Below, piece by piece: positions 24,824-34,300 of a DNA stretch of 64,000 nt. A model generated the notes under the pieces. That model ran no database searches. It saw nothing but the letters and a program-made list of their open reading frames with translations, and was not told the DNA's origin. The stretch covers positions 173,919-237,918 of the forward strand of contig NZ_KE383813.1 of assembly GCF_000422265.1 (NCBI RefSeq), read 5' to 3'. Numbering within the stretch: position 1 is the stretch's first letter; each line of letters opens with the position of its first letter. Source of the stretch: Kaistella palustris DSM 21579 (lineage in GTDB: Bacteria; Bacteroidota; Bacteroidia; Flavobacteriales; Weeksellaceae). The position numbers were made by a program, and so were the translations under genes.

Positions 24824-25245
24824 TGAAAACATTATATACTACAAATGCAACCGCTAGAGGTGGTCGTGACGGACATGTAAAAAGTGAAAACGGAATTCTG
24901 GAATTGGACGTTAGAACTCCAAAATCACTGGGAGGAGCAAGTGACGATTTTGCTAATCCTGAAATGCTCTTTGCAGCAGGATATTCCGCATGTTTTGACA
25001 GCGCTTTAAATTTGGTCATTAAAAAATCAAAAATCAAAAGTGGTGAAACCACCGTGAAAGCAAAAGTGAGCATCGGCCAGCTCGAAAATGGCGGTTTTGG
25101 CTTAGCGGTTGAGCTGGATGTGAATGTTCCGGGTGTTTCTTTGGAAGAAGCTCAATCCTTAACAGAACAGGCACATCAGGTTTGTCCCTACTCCAATGCG
25201 ACACGAAACAATATTGAAGTAAAACTTGCGGTAACCAATAATTAA
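24823..25245 (+). CDS. ohr: Organic hydroperoxide resistance protein Ohr
   Basis: A 140-residue OsmC/Ohr-fold thiol peroxidase that reduces organic (lipid) hydroperoxides. The catalytic pair is Cys57 (AAGYSACFDS) and Cys121 (HQVCPYSNATR), with the conserved Arg15 (GGRDGHV) and Glu47 (NPEMLFAAGY). All residues needed for activity are present. ATG overlaps the ohrR stop (TAATG). A terminator follows at 25323-25358, closing the nitroreductase-ohrR-ohr operon. Confidence 0.93.
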   Translation: MKTLYTTNATARGGRDGHVKSENGILELDVRTPKSLGGASDDFANPEMLFAAGYSACFDSALNLVIKKSKIKSGETTVKAKVSIGQLENGGFGLAVELDVNVPGVSLEEAQSLTEQAHQVCPYSNATRNNIEVKLAVTNN

Positions 25246-25322
25246 TTCAGTTGCACCGGTTTATTCAGAAACACATCATTATATATAGCAGATTGAATAG
25301 ATTCTAAGATTTAATCGAAAGT

Positions 25323-25358
25323 AAAGACGGCACCACTTATTTAAGTTGTGTCGTTTTA
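25323..25358 (+). terminator. Terminator of the ohr operon
   Basis: AAAGACGGCACCACTT / AAGTTGTGTCGTTTT, a long stem with G-U pairs and a 4-base loop, ending in a T-rich tail. Confidence 0.7.
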
Positions 25359-25409
25359 TTTTATTAATTCATCATTTCTTCGATCTTACACTGATAATAT
25401 TAAGAATCT

Positions 25410-25886
25410 CTATTTTTTACCGAACAACTTGCTCAGTTGTCTTTCAGTGAATGCACCAGAAGTTTTCATAGATTTTTCACCTTTATCTATTAATTCACTT
25501 GCTTTCTCAAATTTAAAATTACCATAATAAGCGCCAAATGATTTGCCGAACTCAAGAATCATTTTACCTTCTGGAAATTGTAGAGTTACTGTTTCCTCTT
25601 TTTTAGTGGCAAAATGGTCCTTAAATATTTGATATATTTTTTCTAAGGTGTCAGGTTCAGTTGAAAACTCAAAAATATAATAACTTAAGTCCATACTATA
25701 TGGATTTACATTCTGAAAATCGCGATACTCTATTTTTGCCTTTGTCTTATCTGTTCGCTCGTACAGAATAGTGTGTGCATAAACATTGCCTATCTTTTCC
25801 CAACTGTCAGATGAATCTGCAATCGTAAACTGTCCGAATGCTATTCCTGAAAAAATTAAGGAAAAGATTATAATTATTTTTTTCAT
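25410..25886 (-). CDS. Secreted hypothetical protein
   Basis: A 158-residue protein with a clear Sec signal (MKKIIIIFSLIFSGIAFGQ, cleavage after GFGQ-like site ~19). The mature part is mixed alpha/beta with TDKTKAKIEYRDFQN and FPEGKMILEFGKSFGAYYGNFKF, reminiscent of small lipocalin- or YceI-like beta proteins, but I recognise no family. I start at 25886, where the signal peptide begins. It is preceded on the same strand by tRNA-Arg, with a terminator between, so it is probably its own transcript. Confidence 0.6.
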   Translation of the reverse strand: MKKIIIIFSLIFSGIAFGQFTIADSSDSWEKIGNVYAHTILYERTDKTKAKIEYRDFQNVNPYSMDLSYYIFEFSTEPDTLEKIYQIFKDHFATKKEETVTLQFPEGKMILEFGKSFGAYYGNFKFEKASELIDKGEKSMKTSGAFTERQLSKLFGKK

Positions 25887-25952
25887 AGTCATCATATAAT
25901 ATTCTGCACTAAAATGCAATTAATAAAGTTAATATAATAATTGATAGAAAAC

Positions 25953-25987
25953 AAAAAAGGATGAAAAATTAATTTCATCCTTTTTTT
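25953..25987 (-). terminator. Terminator downstream of tRNA-Arg
   Basis: AAAAAAGGATGAAA / TTTCATCCTTTTTTT with loop AATTAA; symmetric, with an A tract and a T tract. It lies two bases from the tRNA 3' end on the minus strand. Confidence 0.75.
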
Positions 25988-25988
25988 G

Positions 25989-26062
25989 TGACCGCGAAGG
26001 GATTCGAACCCCTAACCCTCAGAGCCGAAATCTGATATTCTATCCAGTTGAACTACGCAGCC
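25989..26062 (-). tRNA. tRNA-Arg (anticodon TCG)
   Basis: A 74-nt cloverleaf on the minus strand. Acceptor stem GGCTGCG / CGCGGTC (two G-U pairs), D arm GTTC/GAAT, anticodon stem TCAGA / TCTGA with loop TTTCGGC, giving anticodon TCG. The T arm is AGGGG-TTCGAAT-CCCTT and the discriminator is A. CCA is not encoded. Confidence 0.93.
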
Positions 26063-26092
26063 ATTTTTTAATTTTTAATCAATAATTATTAA

Positions 26093-27868
26093 TTAAAAAT
26101 GAATCTTCACTCCTGCCAAAATCTGTGCTCCCAAAACTTTGTAACCTTTGTACGTTTGATATTGGGTGTTGAGAAGATTGTTTCCGAGTGCAAAAATACT
26201 GAAATTTTTGTGAACCTGGTACTCTGCAGACAAATTTAAATCTGCAAATCCACCAACTTTGTCATTTGTGTTTTGCACAGAGAAAAAAACATCGGGATTA
26301 ATACCATCATTATCAAGTACAAATGAATTTGTGGTTTGATCCGTCGCGAAAAATACTTTCGCGCCAAGGTTCAATTTTTTGTCCAACATTGCATATTTAC
26401 CGCCAATACTGGCTTTTACCAATGGCTTATAATAAATGTCATCATAATTATCGAGCATATATTTTTCAAAACTTAATTCCGCGTCCAATGCCAGATTCGC
26501 TAATGGGAAATACTGCACGCTGGCTTTCGCCTCGCTTACAGTTCCGTTGTCGTAAACCGAAGAGAAAGTATTGGCAAAATCGTAAGCCGGCCGATTATAA
26601 TCTACCGCATAATTATACAGATCATTCGCTTTGAAGAACAGAATATCGTTCATTTTTCCGAATCCTGCACTGAAATTGTATTTAATATTCTGGTCGATAT
26701 CACCACGCAAACCAAAATAAAATTTATATTTTGTTTCTGTAGGTCGGAGTTCCTGATCCGAAACCAAATACGGATTTTCTTCCAGTAAATTCGCGAAAGT
26801 ATTTAACTTTAAGCCACCAGTAATTCCTGCATAAAACTTGAATTCGTCTGCCGCTGCAAACTGTAATTCTGCTTTTGGAAACCAAAAGGTTTTATTGTTC
26901 TTGATCTTATCTGCCAAAACAAGATTTGAATTTTTAGCATTTAAAAACGAAAAATCAGAACCGATCATTACATACGATTTTCCTTTAAAGAAAGTCATTT
27001 TCGGTGCTAAAGTCGCATTGAAGAATTCGGAGGAATTTTTGTTCAGGATATCAAAATCCGACTGTACCGTTTCCAGATTCACTCCGAGATCGGCATTAAA
27101 ATTCACGTCATCAAATTTTGGAAGCTCTACTCCATGCTTTGATAAATTCACCAGGATTTCAGCCTGATTTTCTTTTGCGTGGAAGTGATCTGTCAGGAAC
27201 GATGATTTCACGCGAACATCATTTAAAATTTCATTCGAATAAAAATCGTAATAACCATTTAATTTAATACGATTGGTTTTCTGTTTTAAATCTATATTCG
27301 AAGAACCTGGATCAAATGCATAAATTCCGTAATAGTTATAATCATTTAAACCATAATCGGCATTGATGCTGAATTTCCCTTTATCACCGTAAGAATTCAA
27401 ATATAAACCGACATTACCGGAATTTTGTTTTGAATTCCAGTCGTAAATCTTACGCAAACCATTGGTAGAAAGGAAATGGACATCTCCTCCGACTTCCATT
27501 CCGTTTTCTAATTTGGTAGAAATGTTTCCGTCGGCAAGAATTTTACCGTAATTCCCCATTCCGAGTTGGAAATAGTTGTTCTGATATTCTGCATCAAATT
27601 TCGGCGAGATATCTTCACCTTGAATTAGCGAGGTTTTAAAATCTGAAGATGCCGGAACATTGGTAATATCGTAAGTCGGCGGATTCGCAGATTTTTCTTC
27701 TGGTGGATAATTTTTTTCTGCTTCGACAGAAGTTTTCTTCTTTTCGATTTTCTTTACTTCCGGTTCGCGCTTTCGGTCCAAAATCAATTTTTCTTCTTTG
27801 ATCTGGGAAAATGCAAATTGCGAAAATCCTAAAAATAACAGGGATAATATTTGAAATCGTTTGTTCAT
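26093..27868 (-). CDS. Plug-less TonB-dependent-receptor-like outer-membrane barrel
   Basis: A 591-residue protein: signal peptide (MNKRFQILSLLFLGFSQFAFSQ), a charged Lys/Glu-rich periplasmic segment (~24-60, LDRKREPEVKKIEKKKTSVE), then beta-barrel strands with alternating aromatic residues to the end (NYFQLGMGNYGKILADGNI, NFSIFALGNNLLNTQYQTYKGY, GAQILAGVKIHF). The terminal aromatic residue (HF) is the Omp signature, and the final strands resemble TonB-dependent receptors. No plug domain or TonB box is visible, so it is a barrel-only variant. It lies 209 bases downstream of a large TPR gene on the same strand; the two are often paired in flavobacteria. Substrate unknown. Confidence 0.72.
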   Translation of the reverse strand: MNKRFQILSLLFLGFSQFAFSQIKEEKLILDRKREPEVKKIEKKKTSVEAEKNYPPEEKSANPPTYDITNVPASSDFKTSLIQGEDISPKFDAEYQNNYFQLGMGNYGKILADGNISTKLENGMEVGGDVHFLSTNGLRKIYDWNSKQNSGNVGLYLNSYGDKGKFSINADYGLNDYNYYGIYAFDPGSSNIDLKQKTNRIKLNGYYDFYSNEILNDVRVKSSFLTDHFHAKENQAEILVNLSKHGVELPKFDDVNFNADLGVNLETVQSDFDILNKNSSEFFNATLAPKMTFFKGKSYVMIGSDFSFLNAKNSNLVLADKIKNNKTFWFPKAELQFAAADEFKFYAGITGGLKLNTFANLLEENPYLVSDQELRPTETKYKFYFGLRGDIDQNIKYNFSAGFGKMNDILFFKANDLYNYAVDYNRPAYDFANTFSSVYDNGTVSEAKASVQYFPLANLALDAELSFEKYMLDNYDDIYYKPLVKASIGGKYAMLDKKLNLGAKVFFATDQTTNSFVLDNDGINPDVFFSVQNTNDKVGGFADLNLSAEYQVHKNFSIFALGNNLLNTQYQTYKGYKVLGAQILAGVKIHF

Positions 27869-27920
27869 TTATTTATTTTTTTTTCGACGTTCAATCGTTT
27901 CTCGCCATTTTATTACGTCT

Positions 27921-28074
27921 TGTCAATGGGATTCACCCATTTTATTGATTTCTTTCAATGGGCTTCACCCATTGCTATTGATCTCGCCACGTTGTGGCTT
28001 GCTGGAGTTTTTTTTAATTTTCTTTTAATGGGCTGCACCCATTGCTATTGATAGCGCCACTTCGTGGCTTACTG
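27921..28074. repeat. Three tandem hairpin-rich repeats between barrel and TPR genes
   Basis: AATGGG-ATTCA-CCCATT (27925-27941), AATGGG-CTTCA-CCCATT (~27957-27973) and AATGGG-CTGCA-CCCATT (~28027-28043). Copies two and three are followed by GCTATTGAT(C/A), then a second hairpin CGCCAC-GTT/TTC-GTGGC and TTGCTGGA/TTACTGGA. Spacing of copies 2-3 is about 70 bases. No coding frame; it could act as an mRNA stability element in the TPR-barrel transcript. Confidence 0.7.
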
Positions 28075-28077
28075 GAT

Positions 28078-31041
28078 TTATTTTTTAATTTGCTTTTTTA
28101 AATCCTTTGCTTCTGCAACAATTTCCGGGAAATCACCATAATTGGCAATAATCTGATCGGCGGTATAACTCGCCTGGTAATTGTCTTTTAGGCCAATATA
28201 ATTTTTAACCATTAAGACCAGAGATTTTGCGCCCCAATATTCTTCGGAAGCATAATTATTAGCCAGTTTGAAAATCGTTTCATTGGATGATTTAAAGGCT
28301 TTTCCTTTGTTTTGATAGAACGCTTTTGCATATAAAGCTTCCGCAGCAACTTCCGTATTCGAGGATTTTTCTAAAGCCGTATATGCTGTTTTCGCCTCGT
28401 TGTCTTTACCATTGTTCATCAAACTTCTGGCTTTAATTACTTTCGCCAATTCATTTACCGAAGCTGAATTTTTAGGATTTTGCAAAACTAAATCAGCCAG
28501 CATTTCTGCTTTTTTGAAATCTTTTTCGTCTGCGTAAATCTTCATTAATTCTACATTTGCGAAGTTTTTAACATTCACGTTTGTAGAATTAGAAAGCGAC
28601 ACCAAATATTTTTTAGCTTCATTCGTATTATTCTGCGCTAAATAAATCTGGGTAATTCTGGTTTGCGCATCTTCCTGATAATCGTTCTGAACATTCGCAA
28701 CTTCCTGCAAAACCAACAATGCTTTAGTAGAATTCTGAGTCTGGAAATAACTTTCTCCCAATTCATATTGCGCCTGATACAAACCTTCTCCGGTTGGATT
28801 CTGCGTTAAATATTTTTCAAAAAGCGGAATTGCTTTCTGATATTCTTTGCTTGCGTAATAAGACTTCGCCGTGTTCAGGTTAATTTCATCAATTTCTGAA
28901 GCATCGATTCTTACGCCTAAACTTTGGGCAAACTTTTGATAGCCTGAAACATCATTATTTTTAATGAAAATCGGTCTTGCTGCCTGAACAATTTTACTTG
29001 CAAACGCCGTGTTTTTATATTGATTTCCAAGAGACTTTAATTCAGATAAAGCTTTGGAATCTTCGTTTTGGTCGATGTAATTCTGAGCACGATAAATCTG
29101 AGCATTTGCAACTAAATCTTTATCTGTACTGGTCTTGATGACTTGTGTGAAATAATCGTTTGAGTTTTTAAAATCATCATTCGCGGCATAAGCAGTTCCG
29201 ATTTCATATTGTGCATCGTCAAAATATTCTGAATTTTTATACTGAGCCAGCAACTTTTTCAATTCCGCAATTTTCGCAACGGTATCCCCTTTAAATCCTA
29301 AAGCCATCGCTTTTTGGAACATCGTGTAATCATCAGCACTTTCCGTTTTATCGTAAATTGCAATTGCTTCGTTCAGATCATTATTTGCATAATAGGTATC
29401 TGCCAATCGAAGTTCTGCATCTTTTTTAAACTCCGGTTTTGGATCTTTTAAATATGCTTCAAAATATTGTTTCGCTTTGTCGAATTTCTTTGATTTAAAA
29501 TAAGCGTAACCCAAATCATAATTCAACTGTTGTTTTTCAGGGAAACTTTCATTCTGTAATTTTTCAAAACGAACGATCGCCGAAGAATAATTGGCTTTTT
29601 GATAATAAGTTTGCGCCAACCAATACAATGCTCTAGAATGAAATTCTTTATTGATATTGAATTCTAAACTTCTTAGAAAATACTTTTCTGCAGCATCTAA
29701 ATTCCCTTTATTGAATTCTTCTGTTCCAATTAAGTAAGAAACTTCCTGATCAACTTTATCGGTTTCCGGAGTGGAATTTGGCATTTTATCAATTGCCGCC
29801 AATGTTCCTTTATAATCACCTGAATACAAATAAGATTTCACCAAAAGTGATTTCATTGCTGCAGTATCTGGACTTTTCGGATATTTCGTAATATAACTTT
29901 GAATCACATTTGAAGCAGATTCAAAAGGATTTCCGAGTTCATAACTTAACTTAGCGTATTGTAAATGAGCAAGTTGCTGAACTTTCGGATCGTATGTCAT
30001 TTGATACGCCGAACGAAACGCAGAAAGCGCTTCCTGTTTTTTACCCACTTCTAAATAAGCATTTCCCAACTGGTAATATGCGTTTTGAGAAGTCGCCGAA
30101 TTACTGTTTAATAATTGATTGTAATAAGAAACCGCTTCATCATATTTTTTCAAATGTGCGGAAACAAATCCCATTTCATACAAATCACTTTCAGAAGGTT
30201 TTCCCTTACTTTCCAGATAAATTTTTAAATGCGGATAAGCCGAACTGTAATCACCTTTCATGAAATAACTTTCGCCAATCATCTTGTGAACTTCCGCTTT
30301 ATAATCGGCGGAAATATTTTCGTTGAGCAACGCATTTCCTTCTACAATCGCCTTATCGTAATCTTTATCATTAAAATATAACTGCACGTAATACGGTTTT
30401 ACAACGCGTGCATATTTGTCGTTATCTTTAATCTGATCGAAATAAGTGAAGGCTTTATCGTTTTGTCCATCCGCATAATACAGATGTCCCAACATATATG
30501 CGATATCGTTTTTATCGGAACCTTCGCTCGTTTTGTACGCTTCTTCTAAAGCTTCAATCGCACCTTGAGAATCGCCGGTCATGAATTTCGCATAACCAAG
30601 TTTCATGATATATTGCGTATTTTCTTCTCGTGAAAGTTGGTATTGATTGACGCTATTTAAAGTTTCCAAAGCTTTATCAAAATCCTTTTGAGCCAGATAA
30701 AAATCGGCCAAAGGTAAATTTGCCTGCGCGAAATAAGCCGAGTTTGGATATTCTTTAATAAAAGCATCTAAACCTTGTTCTGCATGATTCTCACGCAAAA
30801 TAACGCCGATAACATTATCGAAAAACTGTGCTGCTTCTTTTTTAGAATTGGAAAGATTCCCGTTGTAGAAATACTGTCGGGCATATTCGAACTGAGAAGC
30901 GTTATAAATTTTATTTTGGTAAAGATTTTCGGCGAGGTTAAAACGGTAATTTTCGCGGTCGCTGAAATATTGAGATTGTTGTGCTTCGGATAAGCCGAAA
31001 TAGAAAATCGCGGCTGCGACTAATATCTTTTTTGAATTCAT
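28078..31041 (-). CDS. Large periplasmic/outer-membrane TPR protein
   Basis: A 987-residue protein with a signal peptide (MNSKKILVAAAIFYFGLSEAQ). Almost all the rest is tetratricopeptide repeats, about 20 copies. Good ones include DAFIKEYPNSAYFAQANLPLADFYLAQ, YFEAYLKDPKPEFKKDAELRLADTYYANNDLNEAIAIYDK and TLNSVNQYQLSREENTQYIMKLGYAKF. TPR solenoids are protein-binding scaffolds, so a role assembling outer-membrane complexes is likely. It precedes the barrel gene at 26093-27868, with only a repeat-rich gap between, and they could be one transcript. The function of this pair is not known to me. Confidence 0.78.
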   Translation of the reverse strand: MNSKKILVAAAIFYFGLSEAQQSQYFSDRENYRFNLAENLYQNKIYNASQFEYARQYFYNGNLSNSKKEAAQFFDNVIGVILRENHAEQGLDAFIKEYPNSAYFAQANLPLADFYLAQKDFDKALETLNSVNQYQLSREENTQYIMKLGYAKFMTGDSQGAIEALEEAYKTSEGSDKNDIAYMLGHLYYADGQNDKAFTYFDQIKDNDKYARVVKPYYVQLYFNDKDYDKAIVEGNALLNENISADYKAEVHKMIGESYFMKGDYSSAYPHLKIYLESKGKPSESDLYEMGFVSAHLKKYDEAVSYYNQLLNSNSATSQNAYYQLGNAYLEVGKKQEALSAFRSAYQMTYDPKVQQLAHLQYAKLSYELGNPFESASNVIQSYITKYPKSPDTAAMKSLLVKSYLYSGDYKGTLAAIDKMPNSTPETDKVDQEVSYLIGTEEFNKGNLDAAEKYFLRSLEFNINKEFHSRALYWLAQTYYQKANYSSAIVRFEKLQNESFPEKQQLNYDLGYAYFKSKKFDKAKQYFEAYLKDPKPEFKKDAELRLADTYYANNDLNEAIAIYDKTESADDYTMFQKAMALGFKGDTVAKIAELKKLLAQYKNSEYFDDAQYEIGTAYAANDDFKNSNDYFTQVIKTSTDKDLVANAQIYRAQNYIDQNEDSKALSELKSLGNQYKNTAFASKIVQAARPIFIKNNDVSGYQKFAQSLGVRIDASEIDEINLNTAKSYYASKEYQKAIPLFEKYLTQNPTGEGLYQAQYELGESYFQTQNSTKALLVLQEVANVQNDYQEDAQTRITQIYLAQNNTNEAKKYLVSLSNSTNVNVKNFANVELMKIYADEKDFKKAEMLADLVLQNPKNSASVNELAKVIKARSLMNNGKDNEAKTAYTALEKSSNTEVAAEALYAKAFYQNKGKAFKSSNETIFKLANNYASEEYWGAKSLVLMVKNYIGLKDNYQASYTADQIIANYGDFPEIVAEAKDLKKQIKK

Positions 31042-31079
31042 GTAATCCTGATTTTCTGGAAGTTTTTAGGGATTTGCTG

Positions 31080-31112
31080 AGCGCTGTTAGAGCTCGGAGC
31101 TCTAACAGCGCT
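31080..31112. repeat. Perfect 33-base palindrome upstream of the TPR gene
   Basis: Arms AGCGCTGTTAGAGCTC and GAGCTCTAACAGCGCT (16 bp each, no mismatch), one base between. G/C-rich relative to its surroundings. Without a T tract on either strand it is not a typical terminator; it may be a REP-like or cruciform element. Confidence 0.7.
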
Positions 31113-31261
31113 ATCCACATTTAATCAACGAAAATAGAAAAAAGTTATTGCCTGCACAAGCAAATACACTTATTGTGGAAATGGGGATAACCCCGTCTTT
31201 TTTATTCGTTTCAGCCCCAGAATCCTCAAATTTTCACATTCCCAAATGCTCAAATCCAAAA

Positions 31262-31326
31262 TTCTATGATCTACAATCTAAAGTCTGACATCTGACATCT
31301 AAAATCTAATATTTGCCATCTAAAAC
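31262..31326. repeat. Degenerate ATCTAAAATCT-type repeats
   Basis: A run of related words: ATCTACAATCTAAAGTCTGA, CATCTGACATCTAAAATCTA, then GCCATCTAAAACC. It ends at the stop of the T9SS type B gene. It resembles, in inverse orientation, the GATAGAT run at 18461-18507. Nothing else is seen in the 31042-31326 gap except the palindrome at 31080-31112. Confidence 0.5.
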
Positions 31327-34300
31327 CTAATTCCTGTTCTTCAGCAAAATCCAGCCCTGCCGCTGTTCGCTTTTCTGCGTTACCGGATCGAACCACGAAA
31401 CCACGTACCAATAAGAAGAAGTAGGTAGTTCCCTGCCGTTGGTTTTACCGTCCCATTCGGCTTTTGCTGGATTTGCGGCTTCAAAAACCTTGCGGCCGTA
31501 GCGGTCTGTGATCAGCAGAGAAACCTGTTGCATTTTGTCGAGATTATCAATTTTCCAGACATCGTTTTTGCCGTCGCCGTTGGGTGTAAATGCATTGGTG
31601 ATCTTGATGAAATAAACGGTTTTCGGTGGCCCGAAACATCCTGTGTCCGACTGTACCTGGATCTGATAAGAGTCTTCGGTGGGATTCTGTAAAATGGGCG
31701 AACGCTGCTTCACGCCATTAAAATAATACCAGTAAGGTTTGGTGCCGCCTTCCGCCACAACTTCAATGGAAGTATTCGTTTGGTTGATCACCTGAATTTT
31801 CGGTTGGTTTTCATCAGAAATGCTGAAACTGTGCGTGTATGGACAACCATTAACACCATTTTGCAGCGTCACAGAATAATTTCCGGGCTGCGTGAAATCT
31901 GCAAAACGCCCGGTTTTTCCGTCACTCCAGGTAACTGAATCATTTTCCGGACCTGCATCTATAGTTAAAGTATCATTAAAACAAATAAAATACTTTTCCA
32001 GCAGCGTAGAAGATTTTGTGGGAATGTTCACTTTCAGATGGATTTCTGCATCGGACGGACAAAAGCCGGGAAGCGTAATTCTGATATAAACAGTTTGTGC
32101 AAAAGGCGTTTTGTTCGTATAATTAGCCGGAATTGCCTGCGTGAAAGAAGCGTCTTTGAAATATTCAAAAACCGCAGCTGGATCGGTAGTAAAAATTGAT
32201 TTTTTTGAGTCCAAATCAAATGTTGTTATTCCATCAAAATCAGGATCACAAAGTTCGTATGTGATTTCATTTACAGTCAATACTGAATTCCCGTTCTGTA
32301 CAAAAGTGACCGTTTGCAGCTCCGAAGTACAGCCTGTTGTATTATCTTTGATGTAAAACCTGATCTCTTTCGGTAGTGCTCCTGAACTCACATCAAAACT
32401 TGAAGGAAGTGCACCTCCGTCTTCAGCAGTAAAAGTATACTGTGAAGGATTATTAATGACTTGATTTTTAAAATCTTCAAGTGAATAGGTCGTTTCGGAG
32501 CAGATTGGAATTTGAGTGCGGAGGGCAATCGGCTTTGGATTGTAAGATAAATTAAAAGTAACCAAATCACCGCAGGTTGTATTGTAAATGACTTTAATAT
32601 AAGGATTTGCGCCCCAAAGCGCTTCGTTATAACTTGTTATATCGTTTCCGGTAAGTAAAGTTCCGTTCGGTGCATAATATTCTAACGTCACAGAAACGGG
32701 AGGTTGCGCATTGGTCAACGTCGAAGGATTTTGTGTCAGATCAAAAAATGTATTTCCTTGACAGTTCTTTTTCGTTAAGGTATTCGCTGTCAAAGTCGGC
32801 TTGCGATAAACTAAAAGTGTAATTGTAGGACGATCTGGGGACACACAGCCTGTAGAATTATCGACAACACGAATGTAAAGCGTTGTATAGCCGAGTCCGC
32901 TTCTGTAATTGTATGCAACAGCACCAACTCCGTCTGCTGCGTTCTGCGGAGATTCATGAAAAGTTACCGTCACATTGGGATCCGGATTAATTTCAGGAAT
33001 CAGCGACTCCAGACCGAAAGTTTGTGTTGCACTCGCGCATTGTGGCGGCAACTGCGTTGTAGGAGTGTTTGCGACTACTTTTGTGTCTTCCGTAAAAACA
33101 ATTGTAGAAATCGTACTGCAGCTGCCCGCTGGTGGATTTTTAGGTAAAATCTTAATCCACACCTTCGGAAAACTTTTTGGATTAATGACGGAATTTGTAG
33201 AATAAGAAGTCCCATCTGTTGAATACTGGTAATCAAAAAGGGCAAAACTTGCACCTCCGATTTCCGGCAGATATTGCGAAACATCTACGGAAGCAGATCC
33301 ATAGCAGAATTTTTTAGGTAAATTATCAACCGGCAGCGGCAATGAATCAAAACGTATCACAAAATCCTGATCAATGGTACAGGTCGATGCAGGATCATTC
33401 ACATAAATATGGACGGTTCTGTTTGTATTCGCACTGATCACAAAATTGGACGGATCGGAAATGGCAGTTCCGTTTTCCGAAAACAGTAAACTATATTTTG
33501 TCGGATCAGCCGGATAATAATTGTAAAGATTAATGGATTTACTCGCAGCACCGGAGTTTTCGCAATAATAAAGCGGTGTATTGCTTTCATTAAACGCGGG
33601 AATCGTAGAATTTCGATTTACAGGAATGGGGTCAGAATCGACAGAACAGACCGGCAAAGTTTTTCTGGAAGCACGAACAAAATAACTTCCCGTTTGCGTC
33701 GCGTAGTATGAATTTCCGGTTCCTATAACTTCGGTATTTCCCACGAGAAACCATTCAAAATTTAAATCAGGATCGCCGGGCACAGTTAGATTAACGCCCG
33801 TTACGCAACCACCTGCTCCACCAGCCGTAATAACGGGTTTCGGGATCCGCATAAACTTCACCTGTCCTGTTTTAACTAATGAGGCATCTTCCGCATAAGT
33901 CACTTTTACTATTAAGATATCACCGTCATTAGGACTGAAATCAGACAATGTATCCGAGGTTTCGCTTAATACAGTGGCATTTTGCGACCATTCAAATTTG
34001 GGTGTTAAATTTTGATTGGGTGTAAACACCATCGCCAGGCCTTCACTTTTCCAGTGACCATTATTATAATCCGAAGGAATTGTATTGTGGGCAGGAACTT
34101 TCCACTTTGAAGCGTCTTCATTTTGAATTCCGAGAATCGCATTGTAGGTATCTTCCGTTTTATTTGTTACATTAATAACGATCTTACCACCTTTTATCAG
34201 CAAGATGGTGCTGTTATATTTTGAACTCGAAATGCTTCCCGCACCATCAGTCTGAATTTGGTTTTGATAAGATATCTGAAGAGCTGGCTCACCCTCAGAA

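Noticed and set aside
26063-26092. Second tRNA next to tRNA-Arg
   Set aside because: Only A/T-rich sequence between the tRNA and the barrel gene; no further cloverleaf.
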